From Oryzobacter telluris (GTDB lineage Bacteria; Actinomycetota; Actinomycetes; Actinomycetales; Dermatophilaceae): a stretch of DNA of 64,000 nt. The notes under the pieces are model-generated. The model worked only from the letters and a program-made list of their open reading frames with translations, was not told the DNA's origin and did not search any database. A program made the translations under genes and the position numbers. The stretch covers positions 310,001-374,000 of the forward strand of contig NZ_CP170723.1 in NCBI RefSeq assembly GCF_043099285.1, given 5' to 3'. Shown piece by piece: positions 7,611 through 16,062 of the stretch (its first letter is position 1; every line of letters starts with the position of its first letter).

Positions 7611-8624
7611 TCAGAGCGACTCGTTGAGGGCCTTGATCGGCATCTCGAGCTCCTCGAGCAGCGCGAGGTCCTCCTTGGGGTCGCGCCCGAGGGTCGTGAG
7701 GTAGTTGCCCACGATCACGGCGTTGATGCCGCCGAGCAGCCCCTCGCGGGTGCCGAGGTCACCGAGGGTCAGCTCGCGCCCGCCGGCGTAGCGCAGGATC
7801 GTGCGCGGCAGGGCGAGCCGGAACGCGGCGATGGTGCGCAGCGCGTCGGACGCCCCGAGCGGCTCGAGGTCACCGAACGGCGTCCCCGGCCGCGGGTTGA
7901 GGAAGTTGAGCGGCACCTCGTGCGGCTCGAGCTCGGAGAGCTGGGCGGCCAGCTCGGCGCGCTGCTCGAGCGACTCGCCCATCCCCACGAGCCCGCCGCA
8001 GCACAGCTCCATCCCGGACTCTTTCACCATGAGGCAGGTGTCCCAGCGCTCCTCGAAGGAGTGGGTGGTGACGACGTTCGGGAAGTACGACCGCCCGGCC
8101 TCGAGGTTGTGGTTGTACCGGTGCACGCCCATGTCGACGAGGTCGTCGACCTGCTCCTGGGTGAGCATCCCCAGCGACGCCGCGACCTCGATGTCGACCG
8201 CGGCCTTGATGGCGGCCACGCCCTCGCGCATCTGCTGCATCAGCTTCTCGTCGGGCCCGCGCACCGCGGCGACGATGCAGAACTCGCTCGCCCCGGTCTC
8301 GGCCGTCTGCTTCGCGGCGCGGACGAGCTCGGGGATGTTGAGCCACACCGAGCGCACCGGCGAGGTGAACTGCCCCGACTGCGAGCAGAAGTGGCAGTCC
8401 TCGGGGCAGCCGCCGGTCTTGAGGGAGATGATCCCCTCGACCTCGACGGCCGGCCCCTGGTACTTCATCCGCACCGCGTGGGCGAGCGCGAGGAGGTCCT
8501 CGAGCCGGTCGTCGCCGGTGCGCAGGACCTCGAGCACCTGGTCCTGCGTCAGCGCGACGCCGCGCTCGAGCACCTGCTCGCGCGCGATGTCGAGGATGTC
8601 CGTGTCGGTCAGCTGGGCCGTCAT
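7611..8624 (-). CDS. bioB: biotin synthase
   Basis: Radical-SAM enzyme that inserts sulfur into dethiobiotin to make biotin. It has 337 residues, typical for the family. C73, C77 and C80 in GGCPEDCHFCSQ hold the [4Fe-4S] cluster. Downstream, SEFCIVAAVRGP, MELCCGGLVGMGES and YNHNLEAGRSYF are BioB signatures and include the cysteines of the sacrificial [2Fe-2S] cluster. An AACAAT box 7 bases before the ATG at 8624 suggests a leaderless transcript, and the bsaP gene follows in the same operon. A second ATG at 8633 is possible. Confidence 0.97.
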   Translation of the reverse strand: MTAQLTDTDILDIAREQVLERGVALTQDQVLEVLRTGDDRLEDLLALAHAVRMKYQGPAVEVEGIISLKTGGCPEDCHFCSQSGQFTSPVRSVWLNIPELVRAAKQTAETGASEFCIVAAVRGPDEKLMQQMREGVAAIKAAVDIEVAASLGMLTQEQVDDLVDMGVHRYNHNLEAGRSYFPNVVTTHSFEERWDTCLMVKESGMELCCGGLVGMGESLEQRAELAAQLSELEPHEVPLNFLNPRPGTPFGDLEPLGASDALRTIAAFRLALPRTILRYAGGRELTLGDLGTREGLLGGINAVIVGNYLTTLGRDPKEDLALLEELEMPIKALNESL

Positions 8625-8671
8625 GCCTCGCATTGTTGCGCATCGGCCGGCCCGGGCCGCGGGGCGGTCGG

Positions 8672-9388
8672 CTACTGGAAGAAGCCGCCCAGGCCCGCAC
8701 CGCCCTGGCTCTGGTGCCCGCCCTGGGGCACCGACTCGCTCGGCTGGACCAGGACGTGGCCCTGCCCGCCGAACGACATCTGGAGCAGCTCGCCGGTGCC
8801 GCCGCGCAGCATCGACCCGATGCCGCCGGTGTCGATCCGCACGTCCATCGAGACGCCGGAGGTCCACAGCACGACCGCCTGCGCGTCGGCGAAGGTCGGG
8901 GCCGAGGCGACGTCGAGGGCGACGGGGTCACCCTTGGTCGTCACGGCGACGTAGCCGGTGCCGCGCAGCGAGACGTTGTAGAGGCCGCCGGTCATCGCGG
9001 CGCCGCGCGCCTGGATGCGGTGGATGTCCCACTGGATGGAGTTGGAGAAGGCCAGCACGTTCTCGCCGTTGACCGAGATCATGTCGTTCTCGAGGTAGAG
9101 CACCTGGATCTCGGCGGCCTGGTCGGCGACGAAGAGCTCGCCGTGGCCGGAGCACTGCATCATCTTCACGCCCTCGCCCGTCGCGGCGGCCTTGAGCATC
9201 TTGCCCAGCCCGCCCGAGCCCTTGTTCGCGAACCGTACGTCGCCCTGGTAGGCCACCATCGACCCGGTGCGCGCCCAGACCTCGCCGTAGCGCATGTCGA
9301 TGCGCAGCAGCTTCTTGTTCTGGAGCGCGAAGGGGTCCTGGGACTCCTTCTCCTTGAACTCCTGGAACAGCGACCCGTGGATCGTCAT
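8672..9388 (-). CDS. AIM24 family protein
   Basis: A 238-residue soluble protein of the AIM24 / TIGR00266-like family, a double-stranded beta-helix fold with no established biochemical role in bacteria. Recognisable elements are LLRIDMRYGEVWARTGSMVAYQG near residues 25-50, the glycine-rich MSFGGQGHVLVQPSESVP near the end, and a Gly/Gln-rich tail (GGHQSQGG, GLGGFFQ). The ATG at 9388 is preferred to the in-frame GTG two codons upstream because of a GGACGGGG stretch just upstream. It is divergent from the gene at 9512. Confidence 0.82.
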   Translation of the reverse strand: MTIHGSLFQEFKEKESQDPFALQNKKLLRIDMRYGEVWARTGSMVAYQGDVRFANKGSGGLGKMLKAAATGEGVKMMQCSGHGELFVADQAAEIQVLYLENDMISVNGENVLAFSNSIQWDIHRIQARGAAMTGGLYNVSLRGTGYVAVTTKGDPVALDVASAPTFADAQAVVLWTSGVSMDVRIDTGGIGSMLRGGTGELLQMSFGGQGHVLVQPSESVPQGGHQSQGGAGLGGFFQ

Positions 9389-9511
9389 GACCACCCCGTC
9401 CTTCCTCGACCGCGCGTGTCGCGTGGTTCGTCGGCTGCCAACGCTAGGCGCAACGGGTGGGGGAGTCCTAGGGTTTCGGGAAGGATCAGGAACCGATCAG
9501 GGAGGTCCCCG

Positions 9512-9973
9512 ATGAGCTTCTTCGAGCGCGCCAAGGCCGCAGCCACCGATCTCGCCGCCAAGGCCGACGTCGCGATGCAGCAGGCCGGCATCAACACCCC
9601 CGCCGGTGGCGGTGGCGACCGGAGCCTGCGCGACCTCGGGGTGCTGGCGTACCTCGAGGCCACGGGGCGTCCGGTGGAGGCCGCCGACCGCGAGCGGCTG
9701 CTCGCCGAGCTGCGCGAGCTTGAGTCGTCGGGCCGCCTCGGGCCGCTGACGCTGACGCCGTCGTACGCGCCCGGCACGCCTCCGCCGCCGCCCGGTGCGG
9801 CGGGGACGGCAGCGGGGATGCCCGCGGCCCCGCCGCCCCCGCCGCCGATGGGCGCGACCCCGCCTCCTCCGGCAGGTGGCCCGCCGCCGCCTCCCGCGTC
9901 CCCGGCCCCGCCGGCGGCGCCCGAGGTGCCGCCGGGCGCGACGCCCCCGCCGCCTCCGCCCAGCTGGGCCTGA
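9512..9973 (+). CDS. hypothetical protein with SHOCT-like helix and proline-rich tail
   Basis: A 153-residue protein. Residues 1-30 form an amphipathic helix (FFERAKAAATDLAAKADVAMQQAG). Residues 38-75 (DLGVLAYLEATGRPVEAADRERLLAELRELE) look like a small helical hairpin. The last 70 residues are Pro/Gly/Ala-rich, with runs of up to seven prolines. The stop codon is immediately next to the convergent yqeY-like gene, with no intergenic base. GGGAGG upstream of the ATG is a clear ribosome-binding site. No function can be assigned; the tail suggests a disordered binding region. Confidence 0.7.
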   Translation: MSFFERAKAAATDLAAKADVAMQQAGINTPAGGGGDRSLRDLGVLAYLEATGRPVEAADRERLLAELRELESSGRLGPLTLTPSYAPGTPPPPPGAAGTAAGMPAAPPPPPPMGATPPPPAGGPPPPPASPAPPAAPEVPPGATPPPPPPSWA

Positions 9974-10330
9974 TCAGCCGCCGGCGAGGACGCGTCGCAG
10001 GACGTCGGCCTCGTCGATGAGGCGGGCCGCGTCCTCCGTGCGTCCGTGCCCGTCCATCTCGGCCGCGGCGCTGACGCGGTCGTCGACCTCCGTGGCCACG
10101 ATGGCGCGCACGTCGTCCTCGGTGAGCTCGCGCCGTGGGGCGTCGGCGGCGCCCGCTCCGATGGCGGCGGCCTCCACCGCGCCGGCGCGCGGCATCGAGT
10201 CGACGGGCACGGCCTCGGCGTTGGCGATCGCCGCGAGGGCGGAGCGCAGCGCGGCGACGGCCACCCGGTCGCGCGCCTTCATCGCGGTGGGGAGGGCGGC
10301 TGAGAGTTGCTCGCGCACAGGGGTGTTCAC
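9974..10330 (-). CDS. GatB/YqeY domain-containing protein
   Basis: A 118-residue protein of the YqeY family, which is related to the tRNA-binding tail of the GatB amidotransferase subunit. Signatures are REQLSAALPTAMKARDRVAVAALRSALAAIANAEAV and the later RELTEDDVRAIVATEVDDRVSAAAEM. Its biochemical role is not settled. I chose the GTG at 10330, whose last bases overlap the stop of the upstream peptidase gene (GTGA), indicating coupling in one operon with the BlaI/M56 pair. Confidence 0.8.
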   Translation of the reverse strand: MNTPVREQLSAALPTAMKARDRVAVAALRSALAAIANAEAVPVDSMPRAGAVEAAAIGAGAADAPRRELTEDDVRAIVATEVDDRVSAAAEMDGHGRTEDAARLIDEADVLRRVLAGG

Positions 10331-11193
10331 GACCACGCCACTGCCAGGAGGATGACGGGGAGCGCGGCGGCGAGCGTCGCCATCGCGTAGGCGACGGCCG
10401 ACAGGGCCGGCGGCGGGGGGCCGTCGGCGAGCAGCCGGAGGCGGATGGGGGCGGTCGTCCCGGCGCCGAGCGCGGCATCCGGCGTGCGCCCCTCGGCGAG
10501 GGCGAGGAGGGCGCGGGCCGTCGCCACCTCACCGCTGCGGCGGGCGGCGGCCCGGTCGGCCAGGGCTTCGATCAGCAGGCGCACCTCGGTGAGGGCCGAC
10601 TCGTTGCGCAGCGGCCCTGGCACGGCCTCGTGGACCACGCTGAAGAACTCGAGGAGGAGGTCGTGGCGCCCGCGCAGGTGGGCGTGCTCGTGGGCCACCA
10701 CGGCGGCGAGCTGGTCGGCGGGCAGGGCATCGAGGACCCCTTGGGAGAGGACGACCCGCGCCTGCCGCCCGGGGATGCAGTACGCCGTGGGGGTCGGGTG
10801 CTGGAGGACGCGCACCCGCTCGTCGGCGCCGTCCGCGGAAGGTGAGCCCACGACGTCGACGAGCTCGCGGTGCCGGGCGCGCACGCGGCGCAGCCTGGTC
10901 CCGACGTCGTGGCCCTTCCAGAGCAGCCGGGCGAGCACGGCCCCGCTGAGCACCGCGGCGGCGGCGACCGGCTCGAGGTGCGCCGCGGCATCCGCCCCAC
11001 CGAGGAGCAGCGGCACGGCCGCCGGTGCGGCCGCCAGCGCCGCGAGGATCCCGCCCACCGTCACGGCCTGCCACACCACCAGCGCGGCCCGCGGGGCGCG
11101 GCGCAACCGCCGCTGGCGCGCGAGCACGCCGGGCGCCACCCAGGCGAGCAGGACCGCCAGCCCCGCGAGGACGATGGGGATCACGGACCCCAT
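10327..11193 (-). CDS. M56-family (BlaR1/MecR1-like) membrane metallopeptidase
   Basis: A 288-residue membrane protein with hydrophobic segments near residues 5-25, 40-60, 75-92 and the C-terminus. It has the zinc motif HEHAHLRGRHD at about residues 168-178 (HExxH). This is the sensor-peptidase domain that in BlaR1/MecR1 cleaves a BlaI-type repressor, but there is no extracellular penicillin-binding domain, as in most actinobacterial M56 proteins. It lies directly downstream of a BlaI-type regulator gene, so the pair probably forms a signal-dependent derepression switch. Confidence 0.85.
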   Translation of the reverse strand: MGSVIPIVLAGLAVLLAWVAPGVLARQRRLRRAPRAALVVWQAVTVGGILAALAAAPAAVPLLLGGADAAAHLEPVAAAAVLSGAVLARLLWKGHDVGTRLRRVRARHRELVDVVGSPSADGADERVRVLQHPTPTAYCIPGRQARVVLSQGVLDALPADQLAAVVAHEHAHLRGRHDLLLEFFSVVHEAVPGPLRNESALTEVRLLIEALADRAAARRSGEVATARALLALAEGRTPDAALGAGTTAPIRLRLLADGPPPPALSAVAYAMATLAAALPVILLAVAWS

Positions 11194-11213
11194 GGTGGCA
11201 GGGCCCGCGGGGG

Positions 11214-11663
11214 TCAGCTGCGGCGCAACCGCCCGCGGATGCCGCCCGGCTTGTCGGGCTCGCCGGCCGCGCGGGCCTCGACCTCGGCCAGGGCCTCCTT
11301 GAGGTCGGCGATCTCGTCGGTCGTCGCACCGTCGAGGAAGTGGAGCAGGGCCGCGCGGCGGTCGGTGACCTCCATGTCGTCGAGGGTGCGGCGCATGGTG
11401 CGGGCCGTCATCGCCTCACGGGTCTCGGCGGGGAAGTAGCGCCAGGCGCGGCCGTCGCGCTCGCGGGTGACGAGGTCCTTCTTCGCGAGGCGGTCGAGGA
11501 CGGTCATCACCGTCGTGTAGGCGATCTCGCGGTCCCGGAAGCGCTCGTGGACCTCGCGGACGGTGACCCCGGTGAAGCCGTCGACGTCGGCGGCCTCCCA
11601 GAGGTGCTCCATCACGACGCGCTCGAGGTCACCGAGTCGCGGGGCGGAGGTCGAGTGCGGCAT
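11214..11663 (-). CDS. BlaI/MecI/CopY family transcriptional repressor
   Basis: A 149-residue regulator. The winged helix spans residues 10-85 (LGDLERVVMEHLWE, TVREVHERF, IAYTTVMTVLDRLAKKDLVTRERDGRAWRYFP), and the helical dimerisation tail follows. This is the classic BlaI architecture. It is encoded 20 bases upstream of an M56 peptidase, the usual partner that cleaves it. AAGGAG upstream of the ATG is the ribosome-binding site; the gene lies 2 bases after the cydC stop. What it represses, apart from its own operon, is not visible here. Confidence 0.9.
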   Translation of the reverse strand: MPHSTSAPRLGDLERVVMEHLWEAADVDGFTGVTVREVHERFRDREIAYTTVMTVLDRLAKKDLVTRERDGRAWRYFPAETREAMTARTMRRTLDDMEVTDRRAALLHFLDGATTDEIADLKEALAEVEARAAGEPDKPGGIRGRLRRS

Positions 11664-11665
11664 GG

Positions 11666-13405
11666 CTACTCCTTCGGGGTCGGCGACGAGGCTACGCCGA
11701 GGTCGAGCACGTGGTGGAACCGGGCGACCGACTCGCTGCGGTGGCTCACCATCACCAGGCTGCGGCCGGCGGTGGCGTCGAGGACGTCGTCGAGGACCGC
11801 GGTGGCCGTGGGGTGGTCGAGGTGGGCGATCGGCTCGTCGAGGAGGACGACCGCGCGGTCGGCGAGGACGGCCCGGGCGACGCCCAGGCGGGTGCGCTCG
11901 CCGCCGGAGAGGCCGCGTCCGCCGGTGCCGAGGCGGGTGTCGAGTCCGTGGGGGAGGTCGGCGGCCCACCGGTCGAGGTCGGCGAGGCGGAGGGCGTGGT
12001 GCAGGTCGTCGTCGGTGGCGTCGGGTCGGGCGAGGCGGAGGTTGGCGGCGAGGGTCGCGGCGAAGACGTGCGGCTCGTCATCCACCAGCGCGACGTGACG
12101 GCGCACGTCATCGAGGGTGAGGTCGGCGACGTCGGTGCCGTCGAGGAGGTGGCGGCCGCCGGTGGGTGCGAGGTGCCGGGCGAGGAGGGCGAGCAGGGTG
12201 CTCTTGCCCGAGCCGTTCGGGCCGACGACGGCGACGCGGGTGCCCGGCTCGAGGGTGAGGTCGGTGGGCGCGAGCTGGTCGGCGGCGCCGGTCCAGGAGG
12301 CGGTGACGCCCTCCAGCTCGACCCGCGCCCCCGCTGCGCCCGACTTCAGACCGGCAACACGCCGACGCCCGGGCTCGTCGCTCGGCGTGTTGCCGTACTC
12401 AAGTGCGGACGGGAGGGGGCGCGGGGACGACGGAGGTGCTGACGGGGCGTCATCGGGGGTGGGGTCGATGACGGCGGGGGCCTGGCCGAGGAGGGCGTCG
12501 AGCCGGGCGGCGCTGCCCTGGGCGCGGGCGAGCGAGCGCATCGTGTCGACGAGGGGCGCGAGGGCGTCCCCCACCGCGACGGGGACGACGACGAGCAGCG
12601 CGGCCACCGGGGCCCCCACCACCGCGGGGTCCGCGAGCAGCGCGGCCGCGAGGGTCGCCGACCCCGTCGCGAGGAGCAGGACGAGCGACACGAGAGCCCG
12701 TCCACGACTCTGCCGCCTCGACACCGTGCGCCACGTGGCGTGGGCGTCGTGCAGCCAGCGGACGGCGGTCGCCTCGCCGCCGATGGCCCTGAGGTCGCTC
12801 GCGTGCCGTGCCACGAGGTCGCTGACCCGCACGACCTCGGCCCGTGCCGCGAGCAGCTCGTCGCGAGAACGGGACTCGACCCTCCACGCCATCCAGCAGG
12901 CCGCCGCCACGGCCACGAGCAGGGCGGCCACGACGAGCCCGACGGTGGGGGCGAACCACGACACGAGCAGCGTGGCGACGAGCCCGGCGACGACGCTCGA
13001 GACCAGCGGCACCGTGACCCGCACGGTCGCCTCGGTGACGTCGGTGAGGTCGTCGACGACCCCGGTGAGCACCGCCGAGCGCGACCCCCGGCCCAGCCGC
13101 GCGGGCGTGAGCGGCACGAGCGCGGCGTAGACGGCGGTGCGCCGGCGGGCGAGGTCGTCGAGGGCGGCGTCGTGCGAGACCACGCGCTCGAGCCAGCGCA
13201 GCAGCGGCCGCCCGATGCCGAACGCGCGGACCCCGACGATCGCCGTGAGCAGGGTGAGGATGACCGGCCGCTCGCTCGCGCGCACGACGAGCCAGCCCGA
13301 CGTGGCCGTCAGGGCGATGCCGGCGGAGGTCGCGGCGCCACCGAGCAGTCCGCCGAGGACGACGTCGCGGCTCGGGCGCAGGAGGGAGGTGGCGTGGGTC
13401 GTCAT
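11666..13405 (-). CDS. cydC: thiol reductant ABC exporter subunit CydC, with palindrome-encoded linker
   Basis: Half-transporter that with CydD exports cysteine/glutathione-type thiols needed to assemble cytochrome bd. It has 579 residues: a six-helix membrane domain (about 15-310), a linker, and an ATPase domain with Walker A VGPNGSGKST, signature LSGGERTRLGVARA and Walker B VVLLDEP. It overlaps cydD by 4 bases. The linker (about residues 337-352) is encoded by a 44-bp perfect-armed palindrome, which adds a YGNTPSDEPGRRRVAG-type peptide between the membrane and ATPase domains. This feature is absent from the usual family layout and sits opposite the palindrome in cydD. Confidence 0.93.
   Translation of the reverse strand: MTTHATSLLRPSRDVVLGGLLGGAATSAGIALTATSGWLVVRASERPVILTLLTAIVGVRAFGIGRPLLRWLERVVSHDAALDDLARRRTAVYAALVPLTPARLGRGSRSAVLTGVVDDLTDVTEATVRVTVPLVSSVVAGLVATLLVSWFAPTVGLVVAALLVAVAAACWMAWRVESRSRDELLAARAEVVRVSDLVARHASDLRAIGGEATAVRWLHDAHATWRTVSRRQSRGRALVSLVLLLATGSATLAAALLADPAVVGAPVAALLVVVPVAVGDALAPLVDTMRSLARAQGSAARLDALLGQAPAVIDPTPDDAPSAPPSSPRPLPSALEYGNTPSDEPGRRRVAGLKSGAAGARVELEGVTASWTGAADQLAPTDLTLEPGTRVAVVGPNGSGKSTLLALLARHLAPTGGRHLLDGTDVADLTLDDVRRHVALVDDEPHVFAATLAANLRLARPDATDDDLHHALRLADLDRWAADLPHGLDTRLGTGGRGLSGGERTRLGVARAVLADRAVVLLDEPIAHLDHPTATAVLDDVLDATAGRSLVMVSHRSESVARFHHVLDLGVASSPTPKE
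12352..12395. repeat. 44-bp palindrome inside cydC linker
   Basis: Perfect 14-bp arms (CGGCAACACGCCGA and its complement) around a 16-base centre that itself contains GCCCGGGC. The total length is 44 bp, the same as family A, but the sequence is unrelated. It is read through in frame as part of the CydC interdomain linker. Confidence 0.9.
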
Positions 13406-15021
13406 CGGAGCGCTCCGGTGGTGGCGGTGGCCAGCTCGACGTGGTGGTCGGCGAGGGCGACGAGGTCGGGGCGGTGGGTGACGACGACGACGGTGCGGCG
13501 TTCGGCAGCAGCGACGAGGAGGGCGTGGACGGCTGCCGCGGCATCGGCATCGAGGTGCGCCGTGGGCTCGTCGACGAGGAGCACGGGGGCGGTCGAGAGC
13601 GTCGCTCGGGCGAGGGCGACGCGGGCGCGCTGCCCGGCCGAGAGGCCGAAGCCGTCGTCGCCGATGCGGGTGGCGAGGGCGTGCGGGAGGGAGGCGACGA
13701 CGCCCTCGAGGCCGACGTCGCGCAGGGCCTGCCAGAGGGCATCGTCGGGGGCGTCGTTGCCCAGGCGGAGGGCGTCGCGCAGCGTGCCGGCCGGCAGGAA
13801 GGGGCGCTGGGTGACGAGGTGGGCGCGGCCGGCGGTGACCTCTCCGGCGCTGGGCGTGCGGAGGCCGGCGACGAGCTCGAGGAGCGTCGACTTCCCGACG
13901 CCGGAGGGGCCGGTGAGCGCCGTGAGCCCGGGCCCGGCGGCGAACGACACGTCGCTGAGCACGGGCGCCTCGGCCCCCGGGTAGGTGTAGGCCACCCCGA
14001 CGACCCGCACCCCCACGTCATCGCCCGCGCTTGTTGGCCGTGAGTGCGGAAGTGGCTGCTCCGGCGACCACTTCCGCACTCGCGGCGAAGGATCCAGCTC
14101 GGTGAGGATGGCGTCGAGGGCCTCGGCACCGTCGGCGGCGGCGTGGAACTCGGCGCCGACCCGGCGGATCGGCCAGTAGGCCTCGGGCGCGAGCAGGATG
14201 GCGACGAGCCCCGCGGACAGCGTCATCGAGCCGTGGGTCAGCCGCAGCCCGACCACGACGGCCACGATCGCCACCGAGATGGAGGCCAGCAGCTCGAGCG
14301 CCGCCGAGCTGGTGAAGGCGAGCCGCAGCGTGCGCATCGTGGCCACGCGGTGCCGGCGGCTGACGTCCTCGACGACGGCGACCTGGTGCTCGGCCCGCCC
14401 GTAGCCGACGAGGGTCGGCAGGCCGCGGACGACGTCGAGGAAGTGGCCCGCCAGCGACGACAACGCCGCCCACCGGCGCTCGGTCTCGGCCTGGGTCGCC
14501 CGGCCGATGAGCGCGGCGAAGAAGGGCAGCAGGGGCAGGGTGACGACCACGACGAGCGCCGACAGCCAGTCGACCCTCACCAGCGCCACCACCGCCAGCA
14601 CCGGCACGACCGCCCCCGACACCAGCGCCGGGAGGAAGCGGGCCGCGTACGGCTCGACGGCCGCGGCGCCCTGGGCGGCCAGGGTCACGGCGCGGTCGGG
14701 GTCCGGACGCTGCTCGGCCGGCACCGTGAGCCAGTGCCCGACGAGCCGCTCGCGCAGCGCGGCCGTCACCTCCACCCCGGCCCAGGCGGCGACCCGCTCG
14801 GCCACCCACCCGAGGACGGCGCGCACCGCGAACACCGCGGCCAGCCACGCCGCCGGCCCAGCGACATCCGACCCCTCGACGACGCCCACGACGAGCGCGG
14901 CGAGGGCGAACGCGAGCCCGATGGTCGCCGCGCCCTGGGCCACGCCGACCCCGACGAGGACGGCCACGGGCCGCCGCGCGGCCGGGGCGGCGCGGAGCAG
15001 GCGCGGGTCGAACGGCCTCAC
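13402..15021 (-). CDS. cydD: thiol reductant ABC exporter subunit CydD, with repeat-encoded linker
   Basis: Partner of CydC in the periplasmic thiol exporter that supports cytochrome bd biogenesis. It has 539 residues: membrane domain (about 20-300), then ATPase domain with Walker A TGPSGVGKST, signature LSAGQRARVALARA and Walker B PVLLVDEPTAHLD. The GTG start at 15021 overlaps the cydB stop (GTGA). Family A palindrome copy 4 lies in frame between the two domains (about residues 313-327) and encodes RVRKWSPEQPLPHSRP. Because 44 is not a multiple of 3, the frame can be kept only if 1 or 2 further bases were gained or lost. Confidence 0.94.
   Translation of the reverse strand: MRPFDPRLLRAAPAARRPVAVLVGVGVAQGAATIGLAFALAALVVGVVEGSDVAGPAAWLAAVFAVRAVLGWVAERVAAWAGVEVTAALRERLVGHWLTVPAEQRPDPDRAVTLAAQGAAAVEPYAARFLPALVSGAVVPVLAVVALVRVDWLSALVVVVTLPLLPFFAALIGRATQAETERRWAALSSLAGHFLDVVRGLPTLVGYGRAEHQVAVVEDVSRRHRVATMRTLRLAFTSSAALELLASISVAIVAVVVGLRLTHGSMTLSAGLVAILLAPEAYWPIRRVGAEFHAAADGAEALDAILTELDPSPRVRKWSPEQPLPHSRPTSAGDDVGVRVVGVAYTYPGAEAPVLSDVSFAAGPGLTALTGPSGVGKSTLLELVAGLRTPSAGEVTAGRAHLVTQRPFLPAGTLRDALRLGNDAPDDALWQALRDVGLEGVVASLPHALATRIGDDGFGLSAGQRARVALARATLSTAPVLLVDEPTAHLDADAAAAVHALLVAAAERRTVVVVTHRPDLVALADHHVELATATTGALR
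14040..14083. repeat. 44-bp palindrome, family A copy 4, inside cydD
   Basis: Outer arms as in the family (GTGAGTGCGGAAGTGG and CCACTTCCGCACTCGC). The centre is GCTGCT CC GGCGAC. It is the only family A copy found inside a gene in this window, and falls in the linker between the CydD membrane and ATPase domains without breaking the frame. Confidence 0.93.
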
Positions 15022-16046
15022 TTCACCGCCACCGCCCTGGGGATGTGCTGGGTGCCCAGGCGCTTGCGGAAGGTCCAGTAGGTCCACGCGGTGTAGAGCA
15101 GGACCACGGGCGTGAACACCAGCGCCGCCACCGACATGATCTGCAGGGTCAGCCGGCTGGAGGACGCGTTCGAGATGGTCAGCGACAGGCCGCCGGACAG
15201 GGTCGACGGCATGACGTCGGGGAAGAGCGCGAGGAAGTAGGTGGCGACGGCCGCGGCCATCGTCACCGCGGTCCCGGCGAACGCCCAGCCCTCTGCCCCA
15301 CGGTGGTTCGCGCCGATCGCGGCGAGCAGGGCGACGGCGGCGACTGCCGTGGTGGCCCACGTCCATCCGGTGCCCTGGGACAGCCCCAGCCAGAGGAGGA
15401 GGGTCACGGCCAGCACGGCGGCTCCGAGCCCGAGCCGGGTGCCGAGCCGTCGCGCGTCCTCTCGGATCGAGCCCTGCGTCTTCAGGGCGAGGAAGAACGC
15501 GCCGTGGGTGAGGCTCAGGGCGAGGACGACCAGCCCGCCGAGCAGGCTCGGGAGGTTGAGCAGCGTGAGCAGGGTCCCGGTGAACTCCATGTCCCCGTCG
15601 ATCGGCAGTCCGCGCACGAGGTTGGTCAGGGCGACGCCGACGAGGAACGGCGCGAGCACCGAGCCGCCGATGATGGCGAGGTCCCAGCGCCGCCGCCAGG
15701 TCGCGTCATCGCGCTTGCCGCGGTACTCGAAGCCCATGTTGCGCACGATGAGGGCCACGAGCAGGACCAGCAGCGGGAGGTAGAACGCCGAGAACATCGT
15801 CGCGTACCAGTGGGGGAAGGCGGCGAAGGTCGCCCCGCCCGCGGTGAGCAGCCAGACCTCGTTGCCGTCCCAGTGGGGGCCGATCGTCGTCAGCATGAGG
15901 CGGCGCCGCTTCTCGGTGTCGGCGGCATCGGTGCCGGCACCGAGGACGGGGAGGAGCGCGCCGACGCCGAAGTCGAAGCCCTCGAGGACGAGGTAGCCCG
16001 CCCAGAGCAGGCCGATGAGGCAGAACCAGATGAGTGCGTAGTCCAT
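15018..16046 (-). CDS. cydB: cytochrome bd ubiquinol oxidase subunit II
   Basis: Membrane subunit of the cytochrome bd terminal oxidase, which reduces O2 with quinol at high affinity without pumping protons. It has 342 residues with about eight to nine hydrophobic helices. The N-terminus DYALIWFCLIGLLWAGYLVLEGFDFGVGALLP is the CydB signature, followed by GPHWDGNEVWLLTAGGATFAAFP. It sits 16 bases after cydA and overlaps cydD, giving a cydA-B-D-C operon. Confidence 0.97.
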   Translation of the reverse strand: MDYALIWFCLIGLLWAGYLVLEGFDFGVGALLPVLGAGTDAADTEKRRRLMLTTIGPHWDGNEVWLLTAGGATFAAFPHWYATMFSAFYLPLLVLLVALIVRNMGFEYRGKRDDATWRRRWDLAIIGGSVLAPFLVGVALTNLVRGLPIDGDMEFTGTLLTLLNLPSLLGGLVVLALSLTHGAFFLALKTQGSIREDARRLGTRLGLGAAVLAVTLLLWLGLSQGTGWTWATTAVAAVALLAAIGANHRGAEGWAFAGTAVTMAAAVATYFLALFPDVMPSTLSGGLSLTISNASSSRLTLQIMSVAALVFTPVVLLYTAWTYWTFRKRLGTQHIPRAVAVK

Positions 16047-16062
16047 GACGGGTCCTCCGGTG

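Noticed and set aside
12396..12420. Fragment of family A (AAGTGCGGACGG) next to the cydC palindrome
   Set aside because: Only about 9 matching bases, without an opposing arm; expected by chance in this composition.
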